Shown here one piece after another: positions 10,334 through 21,471 of a stretch of 64,000 nt of DNA. Each line of letters begins with the position of its first letter. The first letter of the stretch is position 1. This DNA comes from Dipodascopsis uninucleata var. uninucleata. Taxonomy: Eukaryota > Ascomycota > Lipomycetes > Lipomycetales > Lipomycetaceae. The notes under the pieces are model-generated. The model ran no database searches and was not told the origin of the DNA. It saw nothing but the letters and a program-made list of their open reading frames with translations. A program made the translations under genes and the position numbers. The stretch is taken from positions 1,787,679 to 1,851,678 of the forward strand of contig JAJLTO010000001.1 of assembly GCA_030568195.1 (NCBI GenBank), in the 5' to 3' direction.

Positions 10334-10665
10334 ACTTACTTGCACTCCCTATTTAGTTATTATTATCTATATTTAAATCTATTTAAGAGAAAAAATTCTA
10401 TGCTATAAACTACGATCTTTCTGCTCAGGAACTGATCCATTAAATAGAGAATCCATTTGTGAGACAAGTAAGATAAAGTTTGTGCCCCCCACGCAATGGG
10501 GTGGAGTGGCTTTTTTACGTTATGAAGAAATTACGAGATTAATTATTAATATCCCAACTATATTCAGAAGATATACTCAAATATTTCATAGACACCGTTC
10601 CTCAACAAAAACAACTTAAACTCCAAACTTAAGGGCCAAACTCTTTAAATAAGATTGAAGAGAAC
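10334..10665. other. Spacer between TauD and GH13 genes
   Basis: The promoter of the GH13 gene and the 3' end of the TauD gene, both on the minus strand. It contains a short inverted repeat CCCCA-CGCAA-TGGGG around 10487-10501 and, on the minus strand at 10492-10483, GTGGGGGGCA, a possible Mig1-type site about 150 bases upstream of the GH13 start. Confidence 0.5.
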
Positions 10666-11775
10666 TCATGCGGTTGCGGTTTCGGATGGTCTCTCGGCCT
10701 GTGGCGTGAGACGTAGTGCGTGTCTCCTGCTACCAGTATCCCAGTCAAATAGCGCTGAGTGAACCGCTCGGCGGTTATCCCAGACAACAACAGTTCTTGG
10801 CTCCCAATTGGCTCGAAGCTGAAGGTCAGAACTCTTCGAAAGAAAGTCATAAAGGAACTGGAGAATTGCATCAGATTCTTCTCGCTTAAAGCCCTTGATG
10901 TATCTTGAGAACTGTGGGTTAACAAAGAGGGCCTTCTTCTTCGTTACTGGATGCTGACGAATAAGTGGGTGCCAGTTCTCCACTGGATCTCGTCGAACAA
11001 TTCCGCCTTGCTTAAGCGCAACTTCTGCTTGATTGACACCTGAATGCAATACCTCTAGACCTAGGAGACGATTGCGGAACTCTGGCGAGAGTCGCTCATA
11101 GGCTTCCTGAGTGTCAGCGAAAATAGTGTCGCCGCCGCTCTCAGGACCTTCCAAAATAGCCAAGAACGTGGTTCCGGGAGGCTGCTGCTCATAAGTCACA
11201 TCGGAATGCCATGCAATTGATGAGATATGGTCCTTGAAGAAGGTGTCATGAATTGGATCATCTTCTTTTCTGTAGATGAGATGAATCTCGGGATGACCCT
11301 TTGGAGCACCAGAAGTTGGATGTATGTGGTTGCGTCCAAAGTACGACGAATACTTGAGAGCTTCGCTTGGAGTTAGGTCGATCAAGTCTTGATCTCTGAA
11401 CACAAGAACACCGCGTTGGGCAGCGAGCAGAGCAAGCTCGTCTTTTCCTGCATCAGAGAGTTTACTCAGTTGGACACCGCGAATCTCCGATCCAAATTTT
11501 GGAGTAATACTCTTAACCTTCAGTTGCTCGTTATCTTTTGACAATAAGTTGGTGAAAGTCGAGTCTGCTCTTGAGCCGGGATCAACATGATCGAAAGGTT
11601 TTAGGGGCTCATATTTTGTGGTCTTATCCCATACTGGGAGATAATGTGGATATTTCACACCTTCCTCGCCAGTAATTCTAATCTCCACTGTTCCCTTCTC
11701 GCTCTTGAACTCCTTTCCAGTTCCGGCAAGGTCTGGGGCGGATACCGATTCAATAGTAGTTGCACTGTATGACAT
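10666..11775 (-). CDS. 2-oxoglutarate-dependent sulfonate/taurine dioxygenase (Jlp1-like)
   Basis: A 369-residue TauD/TfdA-family enzyme. It is expected to hydroxylate a sulfonate such as taurine with Fe(II), O2 and 2-oxoglutarate, releasing sulfite as a sulfur source in the cytosol. Iron ligands are His190 and Asp192 in AWHSDV and His339 in NRRAVHSA. Arg350/351 or Arg355 in RRHALRLTPQ should bind 2-oxoglutarate. The length and the N-terminal extension before the KVKSITPKFGSEIRGV strand fit yeast Jlp1. The start is the ATG at 11775; the frame runs 45 bases further up only to a TTG. A TATAAA lies 82 bases upstream. The exact substrate is not shown by sequence; related fungal enzymes act on several sulfonates or herbicide acids. 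Confidence 0.9.
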   Translation of the reverse strand: MSYSATTIESVSAPDLAGTGKEFKSEKGTVEIRITGEEGVKYPHYLPVWDKTTKYEPLKPFDHVDPGSRADSTFTNLLSKDNEQLKVKSITPKFGSEIRGVQLSKLSDAGKDELALLAAQRGVLVFRDQDLIDLTPSEALKYSSYFGRNHIHPTSGAPKGHPEIHLIYRKEDDPIHDTFFKDHISSIAWHSDVTYEQQPPGTTFLAILEGPESGGDTIFADTQEAYERLSPEFRNRLLGLEVLHSGVNQAEVALKQGGIVRRDPVENWHPLIRQHPVTKKKALFVNPQFSRYIKGFKREESDAILQFLYDFLSKSSDLQLRANWEPRTVVVWDNRRAVHSALFDWDTGSRRHALRLTPQAERPSETATA

Positions 11776-11856
11776 TGTTAAGCTTTGCTTGTATATATGT
11801 GACGGAAAGGAAGAAGTCAATTTCTAATGTTTTTTGAAAGGGCGCATTTGGACGAA

Positions 11857-11862
11857 TTTATA
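11857..11862 (-). promoter_or_regulatory. TATA box of the TauD-like gene
   Basis: TATAAA on the minus strand, 82 bases before the ATG at 11775, a normal distance for a yeast core promoter. Confidence 0.5.
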
Positions 11863-13670
11863 GGCAGGGAATATCTAGGAAAAGCCACATTTACGAGAGA
11901 ATTATACTGTATGGCGCTATTGTAGATATTATTTAGGAAGCTTGCGAAATAATTGATGAGTGACGCTACTTACTACTGATTGTTCTATTTGGGTGAGGGT
12001 ACACATACGTGAAATGGCGATTTAAGATGTGCTTATAATCTCCCAAAATGACACAATCTGTTGTGATGTCCCAAAACGGTCGAGAAACTGCATATTCTAT
12101 AATATATGGAGCCATTTTGCTTGCTTGCTCCTCTTCAGAGATAACACATTTAATCTTATTGGTTTAATAATTGACTGGAGAAATAATAGTGATGTTTTGA
12201 CAGTATATCTATATGAAAATGAAGACGCTGTTTAATGTCAATTGGAGCAGGGCTGTGTTGGCTATGCTTTCATTAACCTCCAAAAACTCGAAAACTATTG
12301 GAGAGGAGAAATGCTATCTCACCGAGACCTTCGTATTACTAGTACTTTAATTATTACGTGTAAACTGATTGCATTCATAGACTGTGCGGTTGACTCAAGT
12401 ATCTGTAAACTTCTTTAGCTCACGTATTCAGTTAGGCGATCAGATCAGATTTATTATTTTCTCCATCTTTGCGAGTACATTACTTGAGTGTCTATAGTAT
12501 ATATTATACATGACTATCACTAGAAAAAGGTGATTTATAGCCATCTTTCTCTCATCTGCTCGCAGGCACGTAAACAGTATTGCTGAACATCAGAAGCTGC
12601 GTCAATTACTTTCAATTCACGCTGATCTCTCTGATATCAGTGTGAAACGGCAACGTAGTATATAAAATCTAATAATTGAGTTGGCAGAGGAGTAATAGCT
12701 AGAACCATGACTTGAGGCAGACTTAATACTGTGATATGTTCTGGCGCTTTGTGCGCAGAGCAAAAAGCAAGGCGTAGGCCATATTTTATGTTGGATAGGA
12801 ATTTACAGTCGTTTATACCATAAACTTCGTGTGGCGCAATGTATGACACATATTCTGGAATCGATATGATTGGGCTCGAATTGCGATGAGACTTGTAATT
12901 TTTAAATAGAGCATATAACACATTTTTTTAATATGAACCTACAGAATGTAGTGTCAACTTGGAGCTTCCCCATGAAGGGACGTGCTAGATAGTGTGAGCC
13001 AAATTCCAGCCGTAGTATCTCGCGGCAAGCCTACTTTAATTAACCTAACCCAAAATGTACGGCTCCAGATATCTTAAACCACTAAATGGTGTACAGCTAG
13101 CAACATACAAGCGATTTCTGGGTTAGACAGATGCAACTTAGTTAGATGTAGACCCGCTACTTATAAATAAGGTACATTGCTCTATTGAATTGCAAAAATT
13201 GTCCCTGCTATTGCTGTCATGCTCATAAAATCTCCGAATATGTTATTCTCAGAAGCCTCATTGACGCTGGAATGCTTTACATATAATACTGTATTATAGA
13301 CATCAGCAGTGGAAGCTATTTACTGTTAAATGCCGATTGTTTTCTTAAGGTAGAGAGGCACTTATCGTGTGCAAAATCGGTCTCTAGTAGTATAAAGAGC
13401 GCCTAAATAGCTACTGCTACTTTTCACCGTGACATCATATTTACAAAGTCAGTACGGTATTTGCAGGACCTGCTTACCACTTACCCTACTGCAATCCAAA
13501 AGTGGGCATCACCTAACCCCATTCGAAACCATTCTACTATTCTGTAGCATGATTTGCGTGAAACATTTATGTACCGTTGATACTTAAACCATGCCGTTAT
13601 CTTGACAGTCAATTCGGTTTTCCGACTGGTCGATCGCTCGTTCAGAATACAAGCATGTAAGGAGAATGAC

Positions 13671-13680
13671 ATATATATAA
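13671..13680 (+). promoter_or_regulatory. TATA element of the ADH6-like gene
   Basis: ATATATATAA lies about 90 bases before the ATG at 13768. Confidence 0.5.
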
Positions 13681-13767
13681 GAAGGCTACAGCCATAAAAA
13701 TTCCGCTATCACAAAGCTGACTTGAAGAAATATCTCGATTAAATATCTCTACTTTCTAATATTCATA

Positions 13768-14856
13768 ATGGTTTATCCCGAGTCAATTGATGCCGTTGGC
13801 ATTTTTAGTACTGCACACTGGAAAGATCCAAAGAGATTCACGTACACTCCACAGGCGTTTCGTGATTATGACGTTGATATTAAGATAATCGCTTGTGCTA
13901 TCTGTGGTTCAGATATTCATACTATCACGGGACATTGGGGTGAACCTTATTATCCTCTTGCAGTCGGACACGAGATCGTTGGTCACATCGTCAAGGTTGG
14001 ACCAAAAGCTAAGAAAGGCCTAAAGGTTGGAGACCGAGTAGGCGTCGGTGCACAATGCGATTCATGCGGATCATGCGCTAGATGCTGTAAACACTTCGAA
14101 AATGGATGTCCAAAGCTCGTTAATACCTATATGTCACATTATCCAAGTGGAGTAGCTACCCAGGGTGGGGATGCCTCTCATATTCGAGTGAACTCCAAGT
14201 TCGTCTTTCAGATACCGGACAGCTTAGAGACAAAGCACGCTGCGCCGCTTTTCTGTGGCGGTATTACCGGATCTGCTCCTCTCTACCAGAACAATGTTGG
14301 ACCAGGAAGTAAAGTTGGTATTTGCGGTATTGGTGGTATTGGCCACATGTCAATCATGTTTGCCAAGGCACTTGGAGCTGAGGTCTATGCAATTTCGCGA
14401 TCCCGCAGAAAAGAGGAGGATGCGAGAAAAATGGGCGCGGACCATTTCATTGCGACCAACGAAGAAGGATGGGATAAAAACTATGAAGATACGCTTGATC
14501 TCATCATTAACACTAGTAGCTCCTTTACTGGAATTGACTTTGACAGGACGTTAAATTTGCTATCTGGAAAGGGAAAGAGTGTTTTTATCACAGCACCTCC
14601 GGCCAGCGAGAAACTGACCATTACTCCTATGCAGATGTTGCTAAATGGATATTCAGTCGGTGGATCTGGACTCGGCTCACCGAATGATATCGAACATATG
14701 CTGAAAGTAGCTGCAGAGAATAATATCAAGCCATGGATTGAGACATATGACATTAATGAGGAGAACCTCTCGAAAGCATGGCAACGTGTTGAAAGTGGGA
14801 AGGTTAGGTACAGAATCACAATGGTCGGACATGACGAGTTCTTCAAATCAAAGTAA
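13768..14856 (+). CDS. NADP-dependent alcohol dehydrogenase, ADH6/cinnamyl-alcohol type
   Basis: A 362-residue zinc-dependent medium-chain dehydrogenase, close in length to yeast Adh6 (360). Catalytic zinc ligands are Cys46, His68 with Glu69 in GHEIVG, and Cys163. Structural zinc ligands are in the lobe CDSCGSCARC...C (Cys97, 100, 103/106/107, 114). The nucleotide site GICGIGGIGH is followed by ISRSRRKEEDARKMGADH; Ser210, Arg211 and Lys215 match the residues that let Adh6 take NADPH. The enzyme should reduce branched, aromatic or cinnamyl aldehydes in the cytosol, in detoxification or fusel-alcohol formation. The ATG at 13768 follows a TATA element at normal spacing. Neighbours give no pathway clue. 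Confidence 0.92.
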   Translation: MVYPESIDAVGIFSTAHWKDPKRFTYTPQAFRDYDVDIKIIACAICGSDIHTITGHWGEPYYPLAVGHEIVGHIVKVGPKAKKGLKVGDRVGVGAQCDSCGSCARCCKHFENGCPKLVNTYMSHYPSGVATQGGDASHIRVNSKFVFQIPDSLETKHAAPLFCGGITGSAPLYQNNVGPGSKVGICGIGGIGHMSIMFAKALGAEVYAISRSRRKEEDARKMGADHFIATNEEGWDKNYEDTLDLIINTSSSFTGIDFDRTLNLLSGKGKSVFITAPPASEKLTITPMQMLLNGYSVGGSGLGSPNDIEHMLKVAAENNIKPWIETYDINEENLSKAWQRVESGKVRYRITMVGHDEFFKSK

Positions 14857-17253
14857 ATTAAAGAATTCCATAGGGGTCGGAAGCAAATCTCAAGTTGTCG
14901 CGCGTCAGAGGAGAATGCGTACTTTTTAGCTACTCTTGCTGCTGAGAATTAAAAATCTGATTGGCAGCCTCACAATAAATATTAGTAGAAAATCATTTGT
15001 TGCGTGTAAGTTAAACTGAAAAACACTTGTTCATGATAAACTGCTATTCGGGCTGTTTTCGGAATATACTTACGAGAAACAATATCTATATTAATATTGG
15101 AGATGTTTCGCCACGTAGAAAATTTGCCATTGTCGCAGAAAGTTACCGCGCTTATAAACGTAATAAGTGCATGCTCTCTGTAGATTCCCTAGTCTTGCGG
15201 CTTAATGGTGTTTTAGCAACACGATAACAAGGCTCAATGATCTTGAAATCATTTCTATATTTCGATTAATGATCTATCTGTATAAGTGTTGACCTGAGAC
15301 ATGGTCTGGCGTAACTAAAATATACGGAGAAAAGCTACTGACTTCAACCAAATATTGTGTTCTTCTAGTAATTAACTTGCTCTCTGCAATTTTCAGTGCG
15401 TAAGCTCCTGTAATTAGCACATATTTAACATTAAGTACTATGATCTCCAACGAAGCTCGTAGAAGCCCGTGTAATGTACCTCAATTGGCACTGGATTGAT
15501 TTTTCTGGGAGCGTGATTCCGTCGAAATATATATCTATGTACAGAGTAGAGTACACTGCTGATTTCTTAGAAGTTGTTGCTTCCTACAGAACTATTCTTC
15601 GATGATATTCACGCAACTAGTACTGACATTCATTATACATGACAAAAGACGTGTCGTTGACTAGTAGAGTTAGTTTGATATCAATAATGATAGGTAAGTC
15701 CAGTGGACTAGAGTAAGATTAAAGTTTTGACCTGTTGGCGATATCTCGTCTTAACACTAAAGCTAACAGGACACCTGATAGATATACTAGACAGCTCAAT
15801 TTAAGGAGCTGGTATAGCCTTGGAGATTTAGTTCGCGGTGTTCTCAGCCTACATTGATTTCGTAGTTACATTGCGATGTATATAGACATCTGCACAAAAA
15901 TTTGTATTTATTGTATATATCCAACGAGACGTGCATAGACGATTGCTCAGGATATATAACAAATGTAAACTTACACATTATTAGAAATAACAGCTTTAAG
16001 CAATAGATACATGATTGCTCTGACGATTACGTACACATCGCTAGAAGGATGTATCTATTTCTTCGATAGCAACTATGAATTGCCATCCCAGAGAGGGAAG
16101 CAGGCTAGCAGCCATAGCAGCACTGTTCTGTGCCCTGGTCTGTTCCCAAAACCATGACATAACTCATGAACAATATTGCAGCAATCGAACTTTGCAGCAC
16201 GTTGTCCGGCATGCAATTAAGAATCGTGCTCTATACTCGCAGAGTACCAATATCAAATATCTAGTAATATAGCAAGTATGACAGCACATCTAACTGGGTA
16301 TTTATTTACCAATATAGGGTTAGGTGATAAAACAAGAAAGTTGTAAAAAAAGTTCAAAGCATAATTGTTAAGGTAGCATATATGGGGTTAGGAATAGTGT
16401 TTGTGCGCTACCAGATCATATGCGCAGCCCCTAGTAGTCTATGTAGTCATAATATATACCATATATATTGTAGATAATGAATGCGCTTAGCAGATAGAAA
16501 GTACATAATTTATGGATGCGAAATCCAGGGACTATCTTAAATGCCATGATCCAGAAAAGCGAGGCTCACTGTGGTAGCATATGTAGCCGAAAGATGTGGT
16601 AACCATTGTCGATAGCTCTTAAAACACTTAGTTTAATAGCTAACCGAATTCAACGCTCAATTCAAAATTAATTAATTAGACAAGAAAGCTACCGACTACT
16701 ATGTTCTCTATTCTATATTACCTGTTCTATTCTGGAAGGAAGGTAAAAATCCTAACTGCGACCACGCTCTCCTCTGCTGGTAGATTAGTTTTTCAGCTGG
16801 CATAGCTTCTAGCCTATCCACTGACGACATATTTCTGCTAATAACATGAGTCGTTAATTAACCCTAATATCCACGGAAATTGTGAGAATTTTAAAGTTAA
16901 TTTAGAGTATAAGAGTATGGCAATTAAAGTTTCGTAAAATTAACCTAGTTCCGTATATGAATAGGATTCACTCATAGGAAAGAAAGAGGCTGGAAGTTCA
17001 TGGGCATATAGCGTAAATTATCATTTCGGCAGCATGAAAAATGCTGCAATATCATGTTCATACGATATTTAGATTTTATCAGTTAATTTCATTATGGACA
17101 TAATTAGTATTCGCTGGAGTTAATGTATTGGGCGTTGACGCCAGTGCAGTATATCTCAGCAATCTCACACAGACATTTTCGACAGCGACAGCACTCAATT
17201 CTTTCCAGCAATATTAGATAACACACCAGACATTGTCAGGTATTCAGATGTCG
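14857..17253. other. 2.4-kb gene-poor region
   Basis: Between the ADH gene and the maltase pseudogene. AT-rich, with no conserved frame. One 65-codon frame at 16075-16272 starts with a possible signal sequence but is otherwise unsupported. No RNA gene or transposon was recognised. Confidence 0.5.
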
Positions 17254-19058
17254 TCAAATGGTAATGTAAATCCGCCCTTCATACGGCTGCAGTAATTCGT
17301 GCTTTGGCGTTTTGTAGTTTCCAATCATCAGAGACATATCTTCAACCATATCAAGGAGAGGAGGGGCTGATTCTTAGTAGCAAAATTCAATACTATAATA
17401 GCCTTCTGCTTCTCTGATGTCTTGCTAAAACAGTAGACCTCTTCATTATCAAAGTCACGGTTATTATAACTTCCATGAATAAGTACTCCGCGGAACTGTT
17501 TTCGAACTTTTAGTGCATGCTTATAAAAAGACATTACACTATTCGGATCGTCCTGCTGCTTTGCAACATTGATTTCAGGATACAAATCGTGAAATCTCAT
17601 CCACGGAATTCCAGTTGAAAAACCTGAATTCCGTAAAGCATTCCATTGCGTCGGCAGTCTAGAATGATCACGTGCGAGTAACTGGAGTCCCATTGTTATC
17701 CGCTCAAGCCTTGAAGGATCGGATCCCATCTTCGAGACTCGTTCAGCCTCTATATAATATCCTTGTGCTTCAATATCCTTATATTCCTCTATGGGCCATT
17801 CTTTTGGGGCGTTGATCATTCCAATCTCTTGGCCCTGGTATATGTATAACGTGCCTGTGAGGCCAATCTGAAAAAGTGCTAGCATCTTGGCAGATACGTC
17901 TCTGAATTCGGCAGCGTCACAACCGTAAAGCGAGACCGCTCGACCATTGTCATGAATTTCAATAAAGACGGTAGTCCAACCAGTTCCATCTATGAACTTT
18001 TGCCATTTTGATGTTATACTCTTTAGATCAGTGATCTTCCAAGGCTGAGGGTCATATTTATCTTCGAGACCGGAACCCATACCTAAATGTATCATATCGA
18101 ACTGGAAAACCATATCCAATTCCTTCTCTTTGGCAGAGACGTACTGCAAGACCTGTTTTGGATCTGGAGTTAGTGACAACTCACCAACTGTGAAAGCATT
18201 ATACTGGTCGTACACCTTTGCCTTGATCTCCTTCAGATACTCGTGTATATTAGGACCATTGCACAACATCTGCGGAGCCGGCTGAATGAAGTTCTCAAGA
18301 TCTACAATTGGAGCATCTTTAAACTCAGTATATTTACTATACTTGTTTACAGTATCGACACTGAAGCCATCCACTCCTCTCTCTAGCCAGAATCTTATGG
18401 CACTGTTATAGATTGCTTCTCTTGTCTTTGGGTTGTCCCAGTTTAGATCAGGCTGTTCTTTTGCGTAGAGTTGAAGATAGCATTCCTGGGTAGTTTTATC
18501 CCAAGTCCAAGTACTACCGGCGAAGTAACTTCTGTAGTTAGTAGGAGACAGTCTGTTGCCGGTGATTGCCATATCGGGCAGGTCTCCAGAAATACTAATC
18601 TCTTTTGGGATTTGTCTTCGATGACCTGGACTCTTTGAACCAGCTGTGCTCGGTAGAAGGATGATTGATAACAAGATCCAAAATAATTTTCATTCCGTGC
18701 TCATGGCACGACGAGATTAATTGATCTATGTTATCCAGCGTACCATAAGGTGGGTATACTGCCTCGCAGTCTGAAATATCGTAACCCATATCATATTGTG
18801 GACTATCAAACATTGGAGATACCCAACAACGTCGACTCCGAGATCTGCTAGATAGGGTACCTTTTCTAGAATATCTGGAATGTCACCTGTGCCATCTCCG
18901 CCAGAGTCCTTAAAGTTTGCAGGATATACTGCGAATAGTTAATAATTATGAATGATCATTCCCCGCCGACTAATTGACATTTATTGTCATTTATATGAAG
19001 TACGAACCTGATAGATTACGGCATCCTTCCACCATTGATACCTAGGAGTAGTATCCAT
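17254..19058 (-). pseudogene. Maltase (GH13) pseudogene of a dead MAL locus
   Basis: Similarity to yeast maltases runs from an ATG at 19058 (MDTTPRYQWWKDAVIYQ) to a stop at 17254, spread over several frames. Lesions seen: a single-base shift near 18825 (inside DLGVDVVW), a TAG stop at 18595-18597, another shift near 18570, and a last shift near 17365 before the C-terminal segment IGNYKTPKHELLQPYEG. A stretch after the first 17 codons (about 19007-18930) looks like an intron with a poor 5' site (GTTCGT) and does not keep the frame. The active site has decayed too: the invariant Arg of GFRxD is Ser (GFSVDT) and ENHDQ is EIHDN. The gene diverges from the permease pseudogene as in classical MAL loci. 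Confidence 0.9.
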
Positions 19059-19888
19059 TTTAAACTCTTCTATCGTTCTGATGTAACCTTTCCTGACCGA
19101 GTACCAATGCAGTATAAATATTGAAGATGTCATTTGAGACCGCTTGGGTTTTCTTGTGTCACTATATCAATTCATATCGTTCCGTAATTATAGTGCCGTT
19201 TACGTAGCAGTGCAGACGCCATTTTCTGGTAGACGAGCATATCTTTGGTCCTCTCATTCGGTGCCTATTCGGTTTTTTTTATAGCACATACGTCAGATAG
19301 CTGTACTATTATAGTCGAACTATGCGTGATCTTTCAATATGAGTTGTCGAGGACATGTAAATACTGCGAAATTCAGACATCCCCGCGATTCTGTAATGTA
19401 AATAAACTTTGCAGACTATGCAACGTATAAAAGTCCCGACTAAGTGCCGGCTCTAGCCTTACCATGTCCTTAAATAGGTTGAAAATACCGACTAAAGCCC
19501 GACAATTGCTAGCATGACTCCAAGCGAAAGATTTCTTGGGGTATGCTTGGACATATCAATGTAAATAATGTTGTTTTGTGGCAAACCCCAGATATTTAGG
19601 AGTATCTTATTCTGCGGAGTCTAATTGTGGAGTTCATAGGACTGGGCAAATTTAGGTGACCGTAAGAATGTCAAATGTTTTTACTAGTGAGATTCTCTGG
19701 GGAAGAAAGTAAAATTTGGCTAGAAGACAGTCACCAGGCAAACTCAACCGAGTTATGGTAGGCAGACTGGCACAAAATGAATAAGAGCAAGCTCTTTGTC
19801 TAAATGTGAGGGCATCGAACAAAGTGTTGTCTATGCTTATCGCAGTGGGCGTTTCATTATCATATCTACATAGCGATTGATTTAGGTT
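19059..19888. promoter_or_regulatory. Former bidirectional MAL promoter
   Basis: An 830-bp region between the divergent maltase and permease pseudogenes, in the position of the shared MAL promoter of yeasts. I could not identify activator sites with confidence. No gene lies in it. Confidence 0.45.
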
Positions 19889-21403
19889 TTGCTATGTTAC
19901 TTCACACTGACAATAGCAAGTTTAGGCAAGGCAGAGACTGAAAGTAAGCATGATGCAGAGCGCCTGGCATCAGCTCTCGATAAAGTGGCAATGGCACATG
20001 GTGCAGAGAAGGCGACTGAGTATGAGCATCGTATGTCATTGAGGGAAGCGATAAAACAGTATCCTAGAGCAATTGGCTGGTCAATTCTGTTCTCCTCTGC
20101 CTTGGTTATGGAATGATATAACTTGGCCCTTCTGGGTTCACTTTATGCATCTCCGAAATTTAGAGAGAAATATGGAGAGTTCAGGGATGGCAGCTGGACT
20201 TTTCCAGCATCATGGCAGTCCGGACTCTCTAATGGCGCTCGCGCAGGAGAATTCGTTGGGCTTCTTATTAATGGAACCGCTGCGGAGAGATTTGGATTTC
20301 GAAAGACTTTCATCGGCTCTCTGGTCGCTATGACAGCGTTCGTTTTTGTGCTGCTTTTTGCACCAAATGTGGAGACACTTCTTGCTGGAGAGATCCTGTG
20401 TGGTCTCCCTTGGGGTGTATTTCAGACTTTGGCAGTGTCTTATGCGTCTGAAGTGTGTCCAATGTCCCTAAAGGCCGTACCTTACCACTTATATTAATAT
20501 GCGTTGGGTATTTGGTTAGTTCGTAGCTTCAGGTGTCAACCGAGCCTCAGTCAGTCGACCTGATCAATGGCCCTACAGGATACCATTTGTTATTCAATGG
20601 GTCTGGCCGATACCTCTCTTGATTGGAAGCCTATTTGCTCCAGAGTCTCCATGGTGGCACGTTCGTCATAACGACAGAGATGGGGCTCGCAATGCACTTA
20701 AAAAACTCACATCTTCCCATAAGGATGAGATGAGTATCGAGGAACGCTTGATATGATTGATTATACGAATGCTCTAGAGAAGGAAATCTCTCATGGTACC
20801 AGTTACTTGGATTGTCTGAAAGGAGTGGATAGACGAAGAACAGAAATTGTTTGTGGACTCTGGCTTGTACAAGCTATATGTGGTGCTTGTCGGACGAAGA
20901 ACGTTACATCTGACTGGTGTATCATTACTATGTATAATATTGTTTATTACTGGCTGTATTTCTTTCCCTCCAGACACCAATAGCGCCGCAATGTGGGCGG
21001 TTGGTGCGATGCTCATTGTGTTTACCTTTGTCTACGACTTCAGTGTTGGACCTGTTACATATGCTCTAGTATCTGAGATACCATCTACTAGACTTAAGTC
21101 AAAATCTATCGTCATTGCTCGTGCCTTATATAATATAAGTAATATTGTCGTCAATGTCCTAACACCTTATCAACTCAACCCTACAGCATGGAATTGGGGA
21201 ATAAAGGTAGCAGTCTTTTGGTCGGGTGCTGCTTTCTTATCTGTGACATGGGAGTTTTCAGACTTCCCGAACCAAAGGGGAGAAGCTACGAAGAATTGGA
21301 TTTGCTTTTTCAGAACCGTGTTTCTGCTAGGAAGTTCAAGGAGACGAAAATTGATCCTTTCCGACGCGACATTGAAATTTTTGAGAATGACGTTAAAGTC
21401 TAG
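19889..21403 (+). pseudogene. Alpha-glucoside (maltose) permease pseudogene
   Basis: The translation resembles MAL31/AGT1-type proton symporters. Conserved pieces in order are RAIGWSILFSSALVME, ASWQSGLSNGARAGE, ETLLAGEILCGLPWG, APESPWWHVRHND, FDFSVGP-like FVYDFSVGPVTYALVSEI, and a tail with LLFQNRVSARKFKETKIDP. Lesions: TGA at 20114-20116 (Gly codon GGA to TGA), a shift near 20475, TAG at 20517-20519 (Gln position), a shift near 20745, an internal deletion of roughly 50 codons at about 20885 that removes helices 7-8, and a shift near 21245. No in-frame ATG precedes the similarity, so the start is also lost; the left boundary is approximate. It is divergent from the maltase pseudogene and tail to tail with the activator pseudogene. 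Confidence 0.9.
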
Positions 21404-21471
21404 GCTCGTGCTGTCCGATTATGATGATTATTTCTTTCAACCTGTTCTGTAGTTTAGGCACGACATTTAAT

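Larger units (their letters stand above)
11776..13767. other. 2-kb divergent intergenic region
   Basis: Lies between the TauD gene (minus) and the ADH gene (plus) and so holds both promoters. All longer frames in it are short and unrelated to anything I recognise. No tRNA or transposon was seen. Confidence 0.55.

Noticed and set aside
12820-12900. tRNA-like box A and box B words (TGGCGCAATG, GGCTCGAATTGC)
   Set aside because: No acceptor or anticodon stem pairing could be found, and box B departs from GGTTCGANTCC.
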